Source: Clostridium sp. OF09-36
GTDB lineage: Bacteria > Bacillota > Clostridia > Lachnospirales > Lachnospiraceae
Assembly (NCBI RefSeq): GCF_003481985.1
Contig: NZ_QUMD01000006.1
Span: forward strand, 1 to 64,000
DNA length: 64,000 nucleotides
Direction of reading: 5' to 3'
Part shown: positions 24,909-34,337 of the stretch, piece after piece
How positions within the stretch are numbered: position 1 is the first letter of the stretch
Layout: the number at the start of each line of letters is the position of its first letter
Made by a program: the position numbers and the translations under genes
Notes under the pieces: generated by a model
Told to the model about the DNA's origin: nothing
Seen by the model: only the letters and a program-made list of their open reading frames with translations
Databases searched by the model: none

Positions 24909-25891
24909 AGAAATTTTTTATCAAGGACCTGGCCAACATGGTCGAAAAGGAAATTGCAACGGAGTTTTTACTTCGGAATGTCAAATTGTCGATCGCGGAT
25001 GGCCGGCGCTGGCAGGACCTTACGCTCAGTGATAAGAGTGGTATTGTATACGGAAAATGCTGGTCCGAACACATCTCGGATGAAACGGATAACTATGTTG
25101 GAAAAATTGTCCGTGTTGTCGGAAAAGTTGAGCTTTTCCGGGAGCAGTGTACGCTGCGGATTGTCCGGATCAGTCCGGCTGAAACATACGATCCGGCAGA
25201 TTTCCGGGTTACTTTGTCCAGCTACGATGTAGAACAAAGTATCACCCTCTTAAAAAAACTCCTCGATGAAATTGAGGATCCCAAATTGTATAGTTTATGC
25301 TGCGCTGTATTCGGTATGGGGACTGCCAGATACGAACGGTTTTTGGAATTCCCACTGACCGAGGAAGCCACACATCCATACTTTGGCGGTTTTTTAAAGC
25401 ATACCATCAATGTTGCAAACCTGGCTGATATGGCGCTTACTATCTGCGAAGGCAGCCCAAATGAAGTGATCCGGCCGGATCCATCGCTGGTCATTGCCGG
25501 TGCGCTTCTTCACGCAAGCGGCGTGCTTTCCCAGCTCACACTCAGCGCTGCGGAAGGCATCTTCACGGACCGGGCCCGCCTTTTGAGTTCCTCCACAGAT
25601 GCGGTTTTAATGGCAGTCTGCACAAACAGCCGATTAGAACAGGAGAAACGAGTTACGGATATGTCCGCACTTTTACATATTCTGGAAGCTGCCAATGGAA
25701 CGACACCGCCTAAAACCAAGGAGGCAGTTATTGTCACCAACGCAGTACGAATGAGCAAAGAGCTGAATTCTATCGATCAGATCTTTTTCGAGTCTGACCG
25801 TATGCATCCGACCGATAAGACCCGGAAAGCTTTCTGCGACTATCTGGGTTATGAGGTCTTTCGAGGTGGAGAGGAATGTTTGAAAAACTGA
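24905..25891 (+). CDS. YhaM-like OB-fold/HD-domain protein with altered HD motif
   Basis: 328 aa. Residues 1-100 form an OB-fold (KLSIADGRRWQDLTLSDK, VRVVGKVELF), and residues 140-300 an HD domain: FLKHTINVANLAD with His166, then GALLHASGV with His203. In YhaM-type 3'-5' exonucleases the second motif is LLHDxGK; here the Asp is Ala204 and the glycine-lysine is changed. The catalytic metal site should therefore be impaired, although nucleic-acid binding through the OB-fold may persist. Overlaps the genes on both sides (4 and 16 bp), within the HolB-DnaX operon. Confidence 0.75.
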   Translation: MKKFFIKDLANMVEKEIATEFLLRNVKLSIADGRRWQDLTLSDKSGIVYGKCWSEHISDETDNYVGKIVRVVGKVELFREQCTLRIVRISPAETYDPADFRVTLSSYDVEQSITLLKKLLDEIEDPKLYSLCCAVFGMGTARYERFLEFPLTEEATHPYFGGFLKHTINVANLADMALTICEGSPNEVIRPDPSLVIAGALLHASGVLSQLTLSAAEGIFTDRARLLSSSTDAVLMAVCTNSRLEQEKRVTDMSALLHILEAANGTTPPKTKEAVIVTNAVRMSKELNSIDQIFFESDRMHPTDKTRKAFCDYLGYEVFRGGEECLKN

Positions 25892-26787
25892 TTTTAAACC
25901 CATATGTGAAAAATGCTCTGAAGCAATACATGGACAAAGGACAAAAAAATGCTCAGCATTTAATTCTGTCAGGCCCTCAGGGTACTGGAAAGCGGACCTG
26001 TGCAGATATCCTGGCACACTTTCTCCTGGACATCAGACTTGATAAGCCACTCCATTCCTGCGCAGATTTTTTCTGTCTGGACTGTGACCAGGCAAGCATC
26101 AAATTGTCTGATACGGAGGACCTAAGAGAATTTATTTCCTATTCCAGTACTGTGCGCCGCGTTGTTTTGATTGATAATGCGAATCAGATGACCCCAAACG
26201 TGGCCAACAGCCTGCTAAAAGAGTTGGAAGACGGGCAATGTGTATTCATTTTTATAGCACACAAGCCTTTGATCCGCACGGTATGCAGCCGATGCTTTGA
26301 AATCCGTTTTCTTCCGGTAAATGAAGATGATATGGCACAGTTTTTTATGGAACAGGGAGATCTTGTATCATTAGAGGTGGTTACAGCTTCTAATGGCTGT
26401 CCCGGACTATTCCGACAGCTAAATGCTGATGACGCTTTCATATCTATGACCGCCAGAATGATAAAAGCACTGAACCAACAAAATCATGCGGATCTTCTGT
26501 CAACCTTCGGTCTCCTGAAAGAAAAAGACGAATTTGCTTTGGAAGCATTTTCACCGGCCGCCCGTCTGGCAATCGTGAGGCTTTTGGAAGCCATCTATGC
26601 AGATCAATACCTGCATAAACTTGTTGGAAGCAAATTATTCCCGTATATGACGGAACTGCCTATTTCTGCTAAACAGGCTTACCAGATTTCTGAACAGGCA
26701 CACAATATCCGGGGCAAAAAGCTACTCTACACAAAACATGATTTTCTGGAACTCCTGTTCCAGATGATGAAAGAGGGGGAATTATGA
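25876..26787 (+). CDS. holB: DNA polymerase III delta-prime-like clamp-loader subunit
   Basis: 303 aa. AAA+ domain at the N-terminus with a P-loop GPQGTGKRT at residues 33-41, the SRC-like segment VCSRCFEIRF near 137-146 and NSLLKELEDG near 112-121, typical of delta-prime. Length is near the family norm. It overlaps the preceding gene by 16 bp and the following dnaX by 4 bp, so expression of the two clamp-loader genes is tightly coupled. It is a divergent paralogue, likely encoded for the plasmid's own replication. Confidence 0.82.
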   Translation: MFEKLILNPYVKNALKQYMDKGQKNAQHLILSGPQGTGKRTCADILAHFLLDIRLDKPLHSCADFFCLDCDQASIKLSDTEDLREFISYSSTVRRVVLIDNANQMTPNVANSLLKELEDGQCVFIFIAHKPLIRTVCSRCFEIRFLPVNEDDMAQFFMEQGDLVSLEVVTASNGCPGLFRQLNADDAFISMTARMIKALNQQNHADLLSTFGLLKEKDEFALEAFSPAARLAIVRLLEAIYADQYLHKLVGSKLFPYMTELPISAKQAYQISEQAHNIRGKKLLYTKHDFLELLFQMMKEGEL

Positions 26788-28384
26788 CTCTTTATACCAA
26801 GATACGCCCAAAAACCTCGATGAGGTAAAGGGGCAGGAATTTACTGTAAATAATCTGAGAATGCAGTCCATCTGCGACAAATTCTTTCAGGTAATTATTC
26901 TGGCCGGGCAGTACGGGGCCGGGAAAACAACACTTGCCAGGATCGTGGCCACGGCAGCAAACTGTAAAAACAAAGATAAGAATGGAAACCCTTGCGGTAC
27001 CTGTGATGGATGCAGATCTGTATCTAGTGGATCTGTAGACTTTCTGGAAATCGACGGTGCCAGTAACACCGGAGTTGATCATGTAAGGGACCTGACAGAC
27101 TGGCTACACGAGCGCCCACTCGGAAAGCGGAAAATCGTTATCATTGATGAGGTACACATGCTTTCCCGTCAGGCTTTCAACGCCCTTTTAAAAACACTGG
27201 AGGAACCACCAGCTTATGCACTGATCATTCTTTGCACAACAGAAGCAGACCGGATCCCGGCAACCATCCGGTCGCGATCTGCCTGCTATACCATCACGCA
27301 GATCCCAGAGGCCATCATCTGTGAACATCTTCTTGAAGTTGCGACAGAATTTCAAATCCGTATTCAGCCGGAAGCTGCAGAACTGATTGCTTCCTATTCT
27401 GGTGGTGCGATGCGAAATGCCTTAAAACTGCTGGAACAGCTATCAAATGGCGAAGATGAAATCACGGCTGATGTCGTTCGATCTGTTCTCGGGATGTCTG
27501 AAAAAGATGAGCTGCTCCGAATCATCCAAGCGATGCTTTCTGGAAATTACACAAAGCTGCTGGAATCTTTAAATTCCATTGCCAAAAGCGGAAAATCTCT
27601 TCTAAGCCTTACGGAAGAGCTCCTAAATGAATCCACATCCTTGCTGCTGGCCAAAACAGGGCAGCCATCATCATCTTCAGCTATCGCAGAAAACTATACA
27701 CTAGAACGGCTTTGCGAGCTGTCTGCTAAAATAAACTGGCTGAATGATGAACTAAAAAATGCTGCCGGCAGCGGAATAGCAGCCTATATCCATGCGACAA
27801 AAGATCTGAACACTGGTGAATCAGGTCTTGCTGGAAAATTAAAATCATTGGAAGATCAGATGTTCAGGCTGTCTGCCGAACTAAAGTCTATAAAATCCGT
27901 CGGATTTTCGAAACCGGTCGATACGGCTCTGGAAGCAGAAACCAATATCCCGATAACTTCCAATAGCTCTGCTCAGCCCGACTTACCCGAGGAGAGTGTA
28001 CCTGTTTTAATCACTCCTTCCAAAACCTCTGAAGTTGCGCAAACAGAAACTACAGATTTTGACGCACTTTTTGGTGACTGGGGCTTTGACTCCTTTGATA
28101 ATACGGACGAACCCGGATTTTTTGAAAGTGCAGAGGAAACTGGCACTTCTTTCCAAGAGACAGCAACAGTTTCTGAAACTTCTGCGGCTCTTTCTGCGGG
28201 AGAACTTGCACAAAAAAGTTTGTCCGAGAGAATCAGCAATGACCCTGTCATAAAGGAAAAACTTCTTTCTGCTGAGTGGATCACGCAGGAAGAGAACCTT
28301 TTACTTAAGGTGCTGCCAGAATACAAAGAAGATATCCTGTTATTTATTGCTGCAAGTGGCATAAAAAACATTACAATCTGCTAA
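26784..28384 (+). CDS. dnaX: DNA polymerase III tau/gamma-like subunit, with N-terminal -1 frameshift
   Basis: The ATG at 26784 overlaps the holB stop (ATGA) and encodes MTLYTKIRPK. The frame then hits a TAA at 26826. A -1 shift on the heptamer CCCAAAA (26807-26813) continues NLDEVKGQEF, exactly as expected for DnaX, and stays open to 28384. The body has Walker A LAGQYGAGKTT, a C4 zinc module (CKN..CGTCDGC), Walker B VIIDEVHML, and ALLKTLEEPP. The last 150 residues are a low-complexity linker and short C-terminal domain. The heptamer fits the X XXY YYZ rule, so programmed frameshifting is possible; one lost A in a run is the simpler alternative. Without the shift, translation could start at 26861 and lose the first 35 residues. 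Confidence 0.75.
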
Positions 28385-28392
28385 CTACACAG

Positions 28393-28431
28393 GGACCATG
28401 AACCGCAATTGTTTATGGTCCTCATGAATAC
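28393..28431 (+). terminator. Weak hairpin after dnaX
   Basis: GGACCAT (28393-28399) pairs with ATGGTCC (28425-28431). No T-tract follows, so termination may be inefficient. Confidence 0.4.
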
Positions 28432-28492
28432 TTATCACACATGATTACGGAACTATACTGTAAAAAATTTTATTTAGAATAGGGGGATATAT

Positions 28493-28738
28493 ATGGATTT
28501 CATTGATGATCTGGATGTTTCTATAATCGCAAATATACTTGTAAATATGGGTATTGACATTAGTAATTTAAACGATATTACTGATGCCGATGACTACGAA
28601 GATACAATTTCTACCATTACTGCATAACTTGAAAAATTGCGAAACGAGGAAGATCCACTATATGTGCTTCTTGAACTGATTGCTGGAGACAATGAAGAAT
28701 TGGTGGATTTCTATTTTAAAATGGTTGGATTTCACTAA
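28493..28738 (+). pseudogene. Small acidic ORF interrupted by a stop
   Basis: ATG at 28493 with AGGGGGA upstream encodes 44 residues (MDFIDDLDVSIIANILVNMG ...) to a TAA at 28625-28627. The same frame then continues protein-like (LEKLRNEEDPLYVLLELIAG) to a TAA at 28736-28738. One nonsense change in an 81-residue helical, acidic protein explains this. Either the gene is broken or only the first 44 residues are made. No family recognised. Confidence 0.55.
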
Positions 28739-28845
28739 GGAACCTAGAATATGCACAATGATTGGGAAGCCCATTAACTTCCGGCCTTCAACACCTAAAG
28801 TGCATATCATTTCTACACAGCGTTTTCAATAGTTAGTATGTATAG

Positions 28846-28899
28846 ACTGATAAACTGCAGCCAATTATAAAAGCTGCAGTTTATCAGTTTTTCTTTTTT
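28846..28899 (+). terminator. Strong terminator before the replication region
   Basis: ACTGATAAACTGCAGC (28846-28861) and GCTGCAGTTTATCAGT (28873-28888) are perfect 16-bp complements, followed by a long T-rich tract. Confidence 0.9.
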
Positions 28900-28973
28900 A
28901 TACCTCTCACAGTACTTATGATACCTTACAAAAGAGTCAATCTTAAACAATTCCCCTTCTACTTTCATTTGTC

Positions 28974-29002
28974 TTGCAGGAAATCCACTCTTTCTGTATA
29001 AT
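28974..29002 (+). promoter_or_regulatory. Promoter of the replication initiator
   Basis: TTGCAG (28974-28979) and TATAAT (28997-29002), 17 bp apart, about 40 bp before the ATG. A short AAGCTA/TAGCTT hairpin lies in the leader. Confidence 0.75.
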
Positions 29003-29043
29003 ATAAGCTAGGGTTTATTTTTTAGCTTTTAGGAGCGTGAATA

Positions 29044-30450
29044 ATGGAAAAAGATTCAGATTTATTAAATAAAAAGAAAACTGTTCAGATTTCAGTAACA
29101 GATAAAGATGGAAAAGAGCACCCCATTGATGTTGAAACCGAGATGGTACCTGTTGGTCATGAGATCAATTATCAAACCGAAAATGAGTGGTGGTCAAAGG
29201 ATCCTGAAACCGGAAAAGTATATGCGCCAATTCCCGAACATTATGCCCTGCACTTTCAGGAACTTCAAGCTCGTATGAAGTCTGGCCCACCTTTGACAGA
29301 AAATGAAAATCGTGTATATGAGGCTCTCAAAGTGGTTCTTCAGGAGCTGCCGGTTTTTGCCGCTGATAACGCATACAACGCACAACCTAATGCATCTTCT
29401 CTAGAATCCATAGAACACGAAACCAAAAAAAGGACCAACCGAACAAGAAAAAAAGACTATGTCGATACTTCATTGACCAAGCACATCTCCCTGATCATTG
29501 ATCAGGAGTATGAATCTGGTTTAAGTTTACGCAAAAGCGGAAGTGCATATCTAACACCTCTGGAATCAACAGATGGCCTCAATTATGATGCTAATACCGG
29601 AAAACTTTATTTTGAAGGAGTACCTGTATCAGAAGCAAAACTGGAAGAAATTAGTCGTGGTAAGGTTGTTGAAATCGGTGAATTTGATCTGCCCTTATTA
29701 AAACTATTTTACAGTATTATTCTTGCCGATATTAAAAATACTATCAACCAAAACCAGTATGCGATAAACGAAAGTTTTACTATTTACTTACCCGATTTGG
29801 CCGAACTTATGGGGAAAGGACGTAATTTAAGTGATAATGATATAATCATGCTGCGAAATAAGACAGGAGCATTCCAAACCATCTACGGGATTATTCGCGA
29901 TCCAAAATATCCAAAACGAATCGGATCCGCTTTACCGCTTTTGGTTTCACTGGGTTATGATGACACCACGAACACAATACGTTTTTCCTCTCCCTACATG
30001 CTTCGCTTAATTCAGACACTGTATAATGTAAAGGTACGACAGTCAAAACTCAACTTAAATAAGATTACTGAACCTGCAAAGTTCTTAATATCAGAACATA
30101 CCGATATCATTTATACATCAATTGCTAAAGAAAGAAATAAACGCGCCGTAGAGATTGTTTTCGCCATTGTGACAATGATTGAGCAATCTACAGACGAAAA
30201 TGTATGTATCACCGTTCGGGATATTTTTGATCGCTCTCCTCAATTAGTAGAAGCGCTTAACAATACAATCCGTACAGCGAATAAAAATACTCTATTAAAG
30301 CGTGCTTTTTCGAAAGCTTATGAGTTGTTGGAAAAAAAGACTACATTGAAAGAGCATTATCCTTATATGGTTTTCTCTGAAGAACTTTTGGGAATTCCAA
30401 CTGTAAGTACTTTAAACGAAATGAAGCTGCACTTCATCAAAAAAAAGTAA
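29044..30450 (+). CDS. Putative plasmid replication initiator
   Basis: 468 aa, no membrane segment. Residues 1-140 are charged linker-like sequence with basic KKRTNRTRKKDY near 130. The remainder is a predicted helical, DNA-binding-type protein (FTIYLPDLAELMGKGRNLSD reads like a winged-helix segment, and AVEIVFAIVTMIEQ another). I do not recognise a named Rep family with confidence. The assignment rests on position: own promoter, isolated by a strong terminator, and immediately followed by an array of about 18 iterons, the classic rep-oriV order. AGGAGCG precedes the ATG. Confidence 0.6.
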   Translation: MEKDSDLLNKKKTVQISVTDKDGKEHPIDVETEMVPVGHEINYQTENEWWSKDPETGKVYAPIPEHYALHFQELQARMKSGPPLTENENRVYEALKVVLQELPVFAADNAYNAQPNASSLESIEHETKKRTNRTRKKDYVDTSLTKHISLIIDQEYESGLSLRKSGSAYLTPLESTDGLNYDANTGKLYFEGVPVSEAKLEEISRGKVVEIGEFDLPLLKLFYSIILADIKNTINQNQYAINESFTIYLPDLAELMGKGRNLSDNDIIMLRNKTGAFQTIYGIIRDPKYPKRIGSALPLLVSLGYDDTTNTIRFSSPYMLRLIQTLYNVKVRQSKLNLNKITEPAKFLISEHTDIIYTSIAKERNKRAVEIVFAIVTMIEQSTDENVCITVRDIFDRSPQLVEALNNTIRTANKNTLLKRAFSKAYELLEKKTTLKEHYPYMVFSEELLGIPTVSTLNEMKLHFIKKK

Positions 30451-30624
30451 CTCGAACCGAGGACATACTGTTCTCGGTTTTCTATCATGTGGTGGCTACA
30501 TAACTTCAAACCAAATATCTTTAGTAATTTTTAGAAAATGCATTAACCGATCAACTGCAGTTCAAATACAGATACATTTTTGCATAGTATAGTAATTAAA
30601 CAGCTGCAGCTCAGATACAGCCAC

Positions 30625-31257
30625 TTTTCGGAGAACTGCGCTATCTGAACAGCTTCGACTCAGATACACTACTTTTCGGTAAACTGCGCTAGCCGGTCAA
30701 TTCCAGCCCAAATGCAGCTATTTTTCGGTAAACTGCGCTATCCAAGCGGCTCCAGCTCAGATGTACTACTTTTCGGTAAACTGCGCTATCTGAACGGCTC
30801 TACCTCAGCTGCGTTACTTTTCGGTAAACTGCGCTATCTGAACGGCTCCGCCAGATAACCAACTTTTCGGAGAACTGCGCTATCTGGTCAGTTCCAGCCC
30901 AAATGCAGCTATTTTTCGGTAAACTGCACTAGCTAAACAGTTCCAGCTAGATGCTCCACTTTTCGGAGAACTGCGCTAATCGGCCCGTTTCAGCGCAAAT
31001 ACAACTATTTTTCAATAAACTGCAGTAGCCTTTCGGCAAAATACTATAGCTTTTCGGTAAACTGCGCTAAGCTTTTTCGGAGAACTGCAGTAGCTTTTTC
31101 GGTAAACTGCGGTAGCTTTTTCGGAGAACTGCGGTAGTTTTTTCGGAGAACTGCGCTATATTTTTCGGAGAACTGCGGTAAATTTTTCGGTAAAGTGCAG
31201 TAGCTATTTTCGGTAAAGTGCGGTAACCATTTTCGGTAAAGTGCGGTAGTTTTTCCC
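30625..31257. repeat. oriV iteron array with two periodicities
   Basis: Consensus TTTTCGGTAAACTGCGCTA. The TTTTCGG core starts at 30625, 30673, 30722, 30770, 30818, 30864, 30913 and 30960 (46-49 bp apart), then after two degenerate units (31009, 31031) at 31051, 31074, 31096, 31118, 31140, 31162, 31184, 31207 and 31230 (22-23 bp apart). The last units drift to GTAAAGTGC. In the first half the spacer also repeats (CTCAGATACA-like), giving a 48-bp composite unit. An A+T-rich, pyrimidine-biased stretch (31260-31420) follows and would suit strand opening. Confidence 0.88.
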
Positions 31258-31440
31258 GGAAAAACCCTTATTTTACAATACTTCCCCCATTTTCAGTCTT
31301 ATTTTCCCCATTTATTTTCTCATTAACACATCTCACAAAACAGTCCTTTTTTACCCGTTTTCCCACACTTTGGCAATATTCCAAATTTTTTTATTTCCCT
31401 TTATAATTAACATTACATTGCGGAAAGGGGGTGGATCCAG

Positions 31441-32473
31441 AGTGAAACGTTTTGCGAATGTAAGCATTCCATCCATAAAGAAAATCATTCATACTTCATT
31501 CGAGAAGCAGCTATTAAAAAGCTGCTCTGTTCGGCTGTTCATTCTGATCCATTTCTATGCCAACGCAAATACCGGCATCACTTCACCACTCGATTTGGAA
31601 GATCTGGCACAAGCACTTGATTGTAACATCAAAACCGTTCGCAGCAATATTCTCCGGTTGGAGTCCTGCGGCTTTTTTGATGTATCTATGGATCCGGTCA
31701 CAGAAGAGTATACCTTTACAATCCATGACTACACCAAAATGTATAATCCTATCGGTCTTGGCGGTGGTTATATCCAGTGTACATATGATTTGCTTGAGCA
31801 GCTCCTGCAGATCAAATCCATTAATGAGCTACGAGTGATCCTTATGCTTCTTTGTGAAGCGATCACCACTGAACTTCAGAGTTCTGCAAAGCTGGCCGTG
31901 GCCAAACTCACATTTAAAGAATTACTTGCCGGTTTACCAAAATATGTAAAACCAGGTGTGGTAAAGCAGATTTTGGATCATGCCAACTCCTTCAAAACTA
32001 TTTTTAAGGAAGAGTACACCAGGAAAAAACGCTATATTGCTGCAAAGCTCAATGATTGTTTTAATGGAGCGACTACCAAAAACCAGGTCCGTCAGGAAGC
32101 CTACTCCGAAATTGTTTCTTTTACCACTGAAATGGATGATGTGATCCGCACCTTTAACACTTACCTGTTTGAGGACAAGTTAAGAGAGAGAATGCAGTAT
32201 GAGGAGATTCTGAAAACAGAATATGGCATTGCCTTCGATCAGACACCTACCCTGGATGCTGAGCATTTACTTCCTATCTATGATTTTGAAGAAACTCAGT
32301 ATCATGATCTTACCATCATGGCACAGGACTATGAAATTGGTACGGTTCTTGATGCACTGCACCTTTTCTATAACCGTTATATCCTCACAAAACTCTATGA
32401 TGCAAAGAAAGGGCCTGGCTCGCTCGTTCGATCCATCATAAGGGAATTAATCCAAAATCCACAAATTGCATAA
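31441..32473 (+). CDS. Putative replication protein downstream of the iterons
   Basis: About 344 aa from the GTG at 31441 (GGAAAGGGGG upstream, slightly far). The N-terminus (KRFANVSIPSIKKIIHTSFEK, then SPLDLEDLAQALDCNIKTVR) is a winged-helix/HTH domain; the C-terminal third (residues 230-340) is helical and ends TKLYDAKKGPGSLVRSIIREL. This resembles DnaD-like or helicase-loader replication proteins in general build only. Its place directly after the origin array suggests a role in origin melting or helicase loading, or copy control. Family not recognised. Confidence 0.55.
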
Positions 32474-32486
32474 GTTGCGCTTCACC

Positions 32487-32510
32487 GGCATCCGCTAGGA
32501 TGCCTATTTC
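32487..32510 (+). terminator. Terminator of the replication operon
   Basis: GGCATCC (32487-32493), loop GCTA, GGATGCC (32498-32504), then TATTTC. A tight 7-bp stem 14 bp after the stop codon. Confidence 0.65.
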
Positions 32511-33130
32511 TCGTTCCATTCTGTATTTTCATACCCGTTTTCTGGGTAATTTTTTTCCTATTTATTGCTTTTCAATGTGTATTTTTTTCAGCAATATCTA
32601 AATTTCCAGGTCGGTTATCCACAATTTCTTTTATTTGATCCAGAAAAAAATCACCCTTTTTATAAAAAAACCATTCTTTTCATCAGAAAATCATCTTTCT
32701 CAAAATAAAAACTGCATTTGCTTCTAAAAATCGGCTGATCCAAAAAATAATGCCTGAAATAGCTCCTTTGACAGCAGAAAATTACTCATGTTTTTACATG
32801 TCTTTTATGTCTTTGAATTTTTTTATGTTTTTTAGCTCTTTTAAATAAAACGCGTTCCGCGACTAGCCCCTTACGGAGAGAGTGATTGTGAAGAGGAAAT
32901 AAATCATCCAAAAGAACCTTATTTCAACTCTATCAGAAAATAATACCTATTGTTTGCAAATATTGCCTGAAATATCTATCGGGAATCCCTATATATACGC
33001 CAAAGAGATCCATGTCTTCTATGTCTTCTATGTCTTTTATATTTTTTATATTTATAGAATGTCAGCTGCACAAGCATATCTGTTTGATTATTTGCTTTTT
33101 AGTATAACAATCCTTGCTTTGGAAAGAATT
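32511..33130. other. A+T-rich non-coding region with a GC island (oriT-like)
   Basis: No gene is seen. The stretch is A+T-rich with runs of A and T and short repeats such as ATGTCTTCT (three times near 33010). At 32851-32880 a GC-rich island reads CGCGTTCCGCG then CTAGCCCCTTACGGAG. The core CCCTTACGG preceded by a short inverted repeat resembles the nic region of pSK41/IncQ-type oriT sites. This is a weak match made by eye; no relaxase gene is in the window. Confidence 0.35.
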
Positions 33131-33358
33131 CAATGGTAAAATAATTACAAATTCTTTCATTTCAATTATATTTGCTTCTGGCAAAGTGAGAGTCAGTTAA
33201 GACCAAGTAATGGAGGAATTCTGCAAATAAACAGAATATATACACATTGGAGGAACTTCCTGTCGGAGGTTCCTTTTTTCGTGCCAGAAAGGAGGACGAT
33301 GTCGATGAAACTTATGAAAGTGGATTTTATCCGGTTTTGCCGCGATGGAATCTTTATT
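33131..33358 (+). repeat. Second copy of the helicase leader, with truncated start of gene
   Basis: Clearly homologous to 18413-18620: CAATGGTAAAATA, ATTCTTTCATTTCAA, GGAATTCTG, ATAAACAGAAT, then GGAACTTCC-loop-GGAGGTTCC (33252-33273) with six T, CGTGCC and AAAGGAGGA. After the ribosome site an ORF of 20 codons follows (MSMKLMKVDFIRF...) that matches the first codons of the helicase and then stops. It is a duplicated regulatory leader without its gene. The following gene at 33450 may now use it. Confidence 0.75.
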
Positions 33359-33449
33359 TAGTTGTTTCAATCAATATGCAATGACCTGTGAAAAAATGAT
33401 TTATTTTTAAGAAAACCAGGAAAATGAAAACAGGAAAGAGAGGATAACT

Positions 33450-34007
33450 ATGAAAGAATTTAAAACACTGGGGTATGACTGGGAATGTGGCCATGAGGAT
33501 TTGATCATCAGAGTATTATCCTATGCTGACAGAAAACGGCTTTATATTGGATTATACAAAGAAGAAAACGGAGAATGGGAGGACTTTGGTAATCTGACTG
33601 TAAATCTGCCTCATGAAGATGTAAAAAAGAATGAAGCATTCATTGATCACAATTTTTTCGAGTCCAAATTGCAGTTCATTAAAAAGTATCAGCTGGGAGA
33701 AATTTTACCTGAAACAGCCGTATCAGGATACTGCACTTTTTCGAAGGTAGCATTTGATCTTGACCGGCTGGAAGAATTTGATCCGGACGGAGTATGCGCG
33801 TACCGGGAACTCCACGGGGAAAAGAGCTCATCAGAGGATGAAGAAGAGGATCTGGATGATTACACGTTAATTAAAAAGATGCATGATTTAACGGAACGTT
33901 ATCTGACACTGGATGATGGTCTGTCATCTGCAGAAAAAGCAGCTTTCCTTAAGGTGGAGATAGCAGAAGTAGCGTATGCTTTCTATATAAATAACGTTTT
34001 CTCCTGA
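33450..34007 (+). CDS. DUF4313-like protein
   Basis: 185 aa. Features of the family are visible: WEDFGNLTVNLPHE near residues 44-57, NEAFIDHNFF, and the C-terminal pattern SGYCTFSKVAFDL. An acidic stretch (SSSEDEEEDLDD) and a helical tail follow. DUF4313 proteins are common on plasmids and conjugative elements of gut Firmicutes and their role is unknown. AGAGAGGA precedes the ATG. Its transcription may come from the duplicated leader just upstream. Confidence 0.65.
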   Translation: MKEFKTLGYDWECGHEDLIIRVLSYADRKRLYIGLYKEENGEWEDFGNLTVNLPHEDVKKNEAFIDHNFFESKLQFIKKYQLGEILPETAVSGYCTFSKVAFDLDRLEEFDPDGVCAYRELHGEKSSSEDEEEDLDDYTLIKKMHDLTERYLTLDDGLSSAEKAAFLKVEIAEVAYAFYINNVFS

Positions 34008-34064
34008 GAGGAAGAAGAAGTATTCCGTGCTATTTCCAGATTAAATACGGATCTTACGGATATA

Positions 34065-34096
34065 GCGGCTGGCTGAAAATAGTCAGCCGCATTTTG
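34065..34096 (+). terminator. Terminator after the DUF4313 gene
   Basis: GCGGCTGGCT and AGTCAGCCGC (34065-34074 and 34081-34090) form a 10-bp stem with one G-T pair, loop GAAAAT, followed by ATTTTGG. Confidence 0.7.
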
Positions 34097-34162
34097 GAAA
34101 GCTTCTATCAGAGTCTAAAAATCAAAGCGCAGCACTGAGAGTTTGGTGTGGCCTTAGATCTG

Positions 34163-34191
34163 TTGACAGGCATTGATGGCAATGTTATACT
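34163..34191 (+). promoter_or_regulatory. Promoter of the annealing protein-SSB operon
   Basis: TTGACA (34163-34168) and TATACT (34186-34191), 17 bp apart. The sequence GGCAATGTTATA around the -10 is shared with the promoter at 43733. Confidence 0.8.
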
Positions 34192-34278
34192 CCCATTAAT
34201 AATAGCTTTTCATGTAAGTTATTTTTACAGAGTGTGGGTTTGTGACTGCATCTGTATTGAAATGGGATTCTTAGATTA

Positions 34279-34312
34279 AGTCAATGTGAATGTTACATTG
34301 GCTATTTTTTTT
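34279..34312 (+). terminator. Leader terminator of the annealing protein-SSB operon
   Basis: AGTCAATGT (34279-34287) pairs with ACATTGGCT (34295-34303), one G-T pair, followed by A and eight T. It lies 88 nt after the -10 and 26 nt before the ATG. Almost the same hairpin occurs at 43852-43884, and both are preceded by ATTGAAA(A/T)GGG. Confidence 0.75.
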
Positions 34313-34337
34313 CAAAAATAGAGGAGGAAGGTGTGCG

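Noticed and set aside
26861..28384. dnaX starting at 26861
   Set aside because: It would lack the conserved N-terminus YTKIRPKNLDEVKGQE, and the ATGA overlap with holB marks 26784 as the true start.
30600..31260. CRISPR array
   Set aside because: The repeats are short (about 19-22 bp), imperfect, and in the second half directly adjacent with no spacers. No cas genes. Position after an initiator gene fits iterons.
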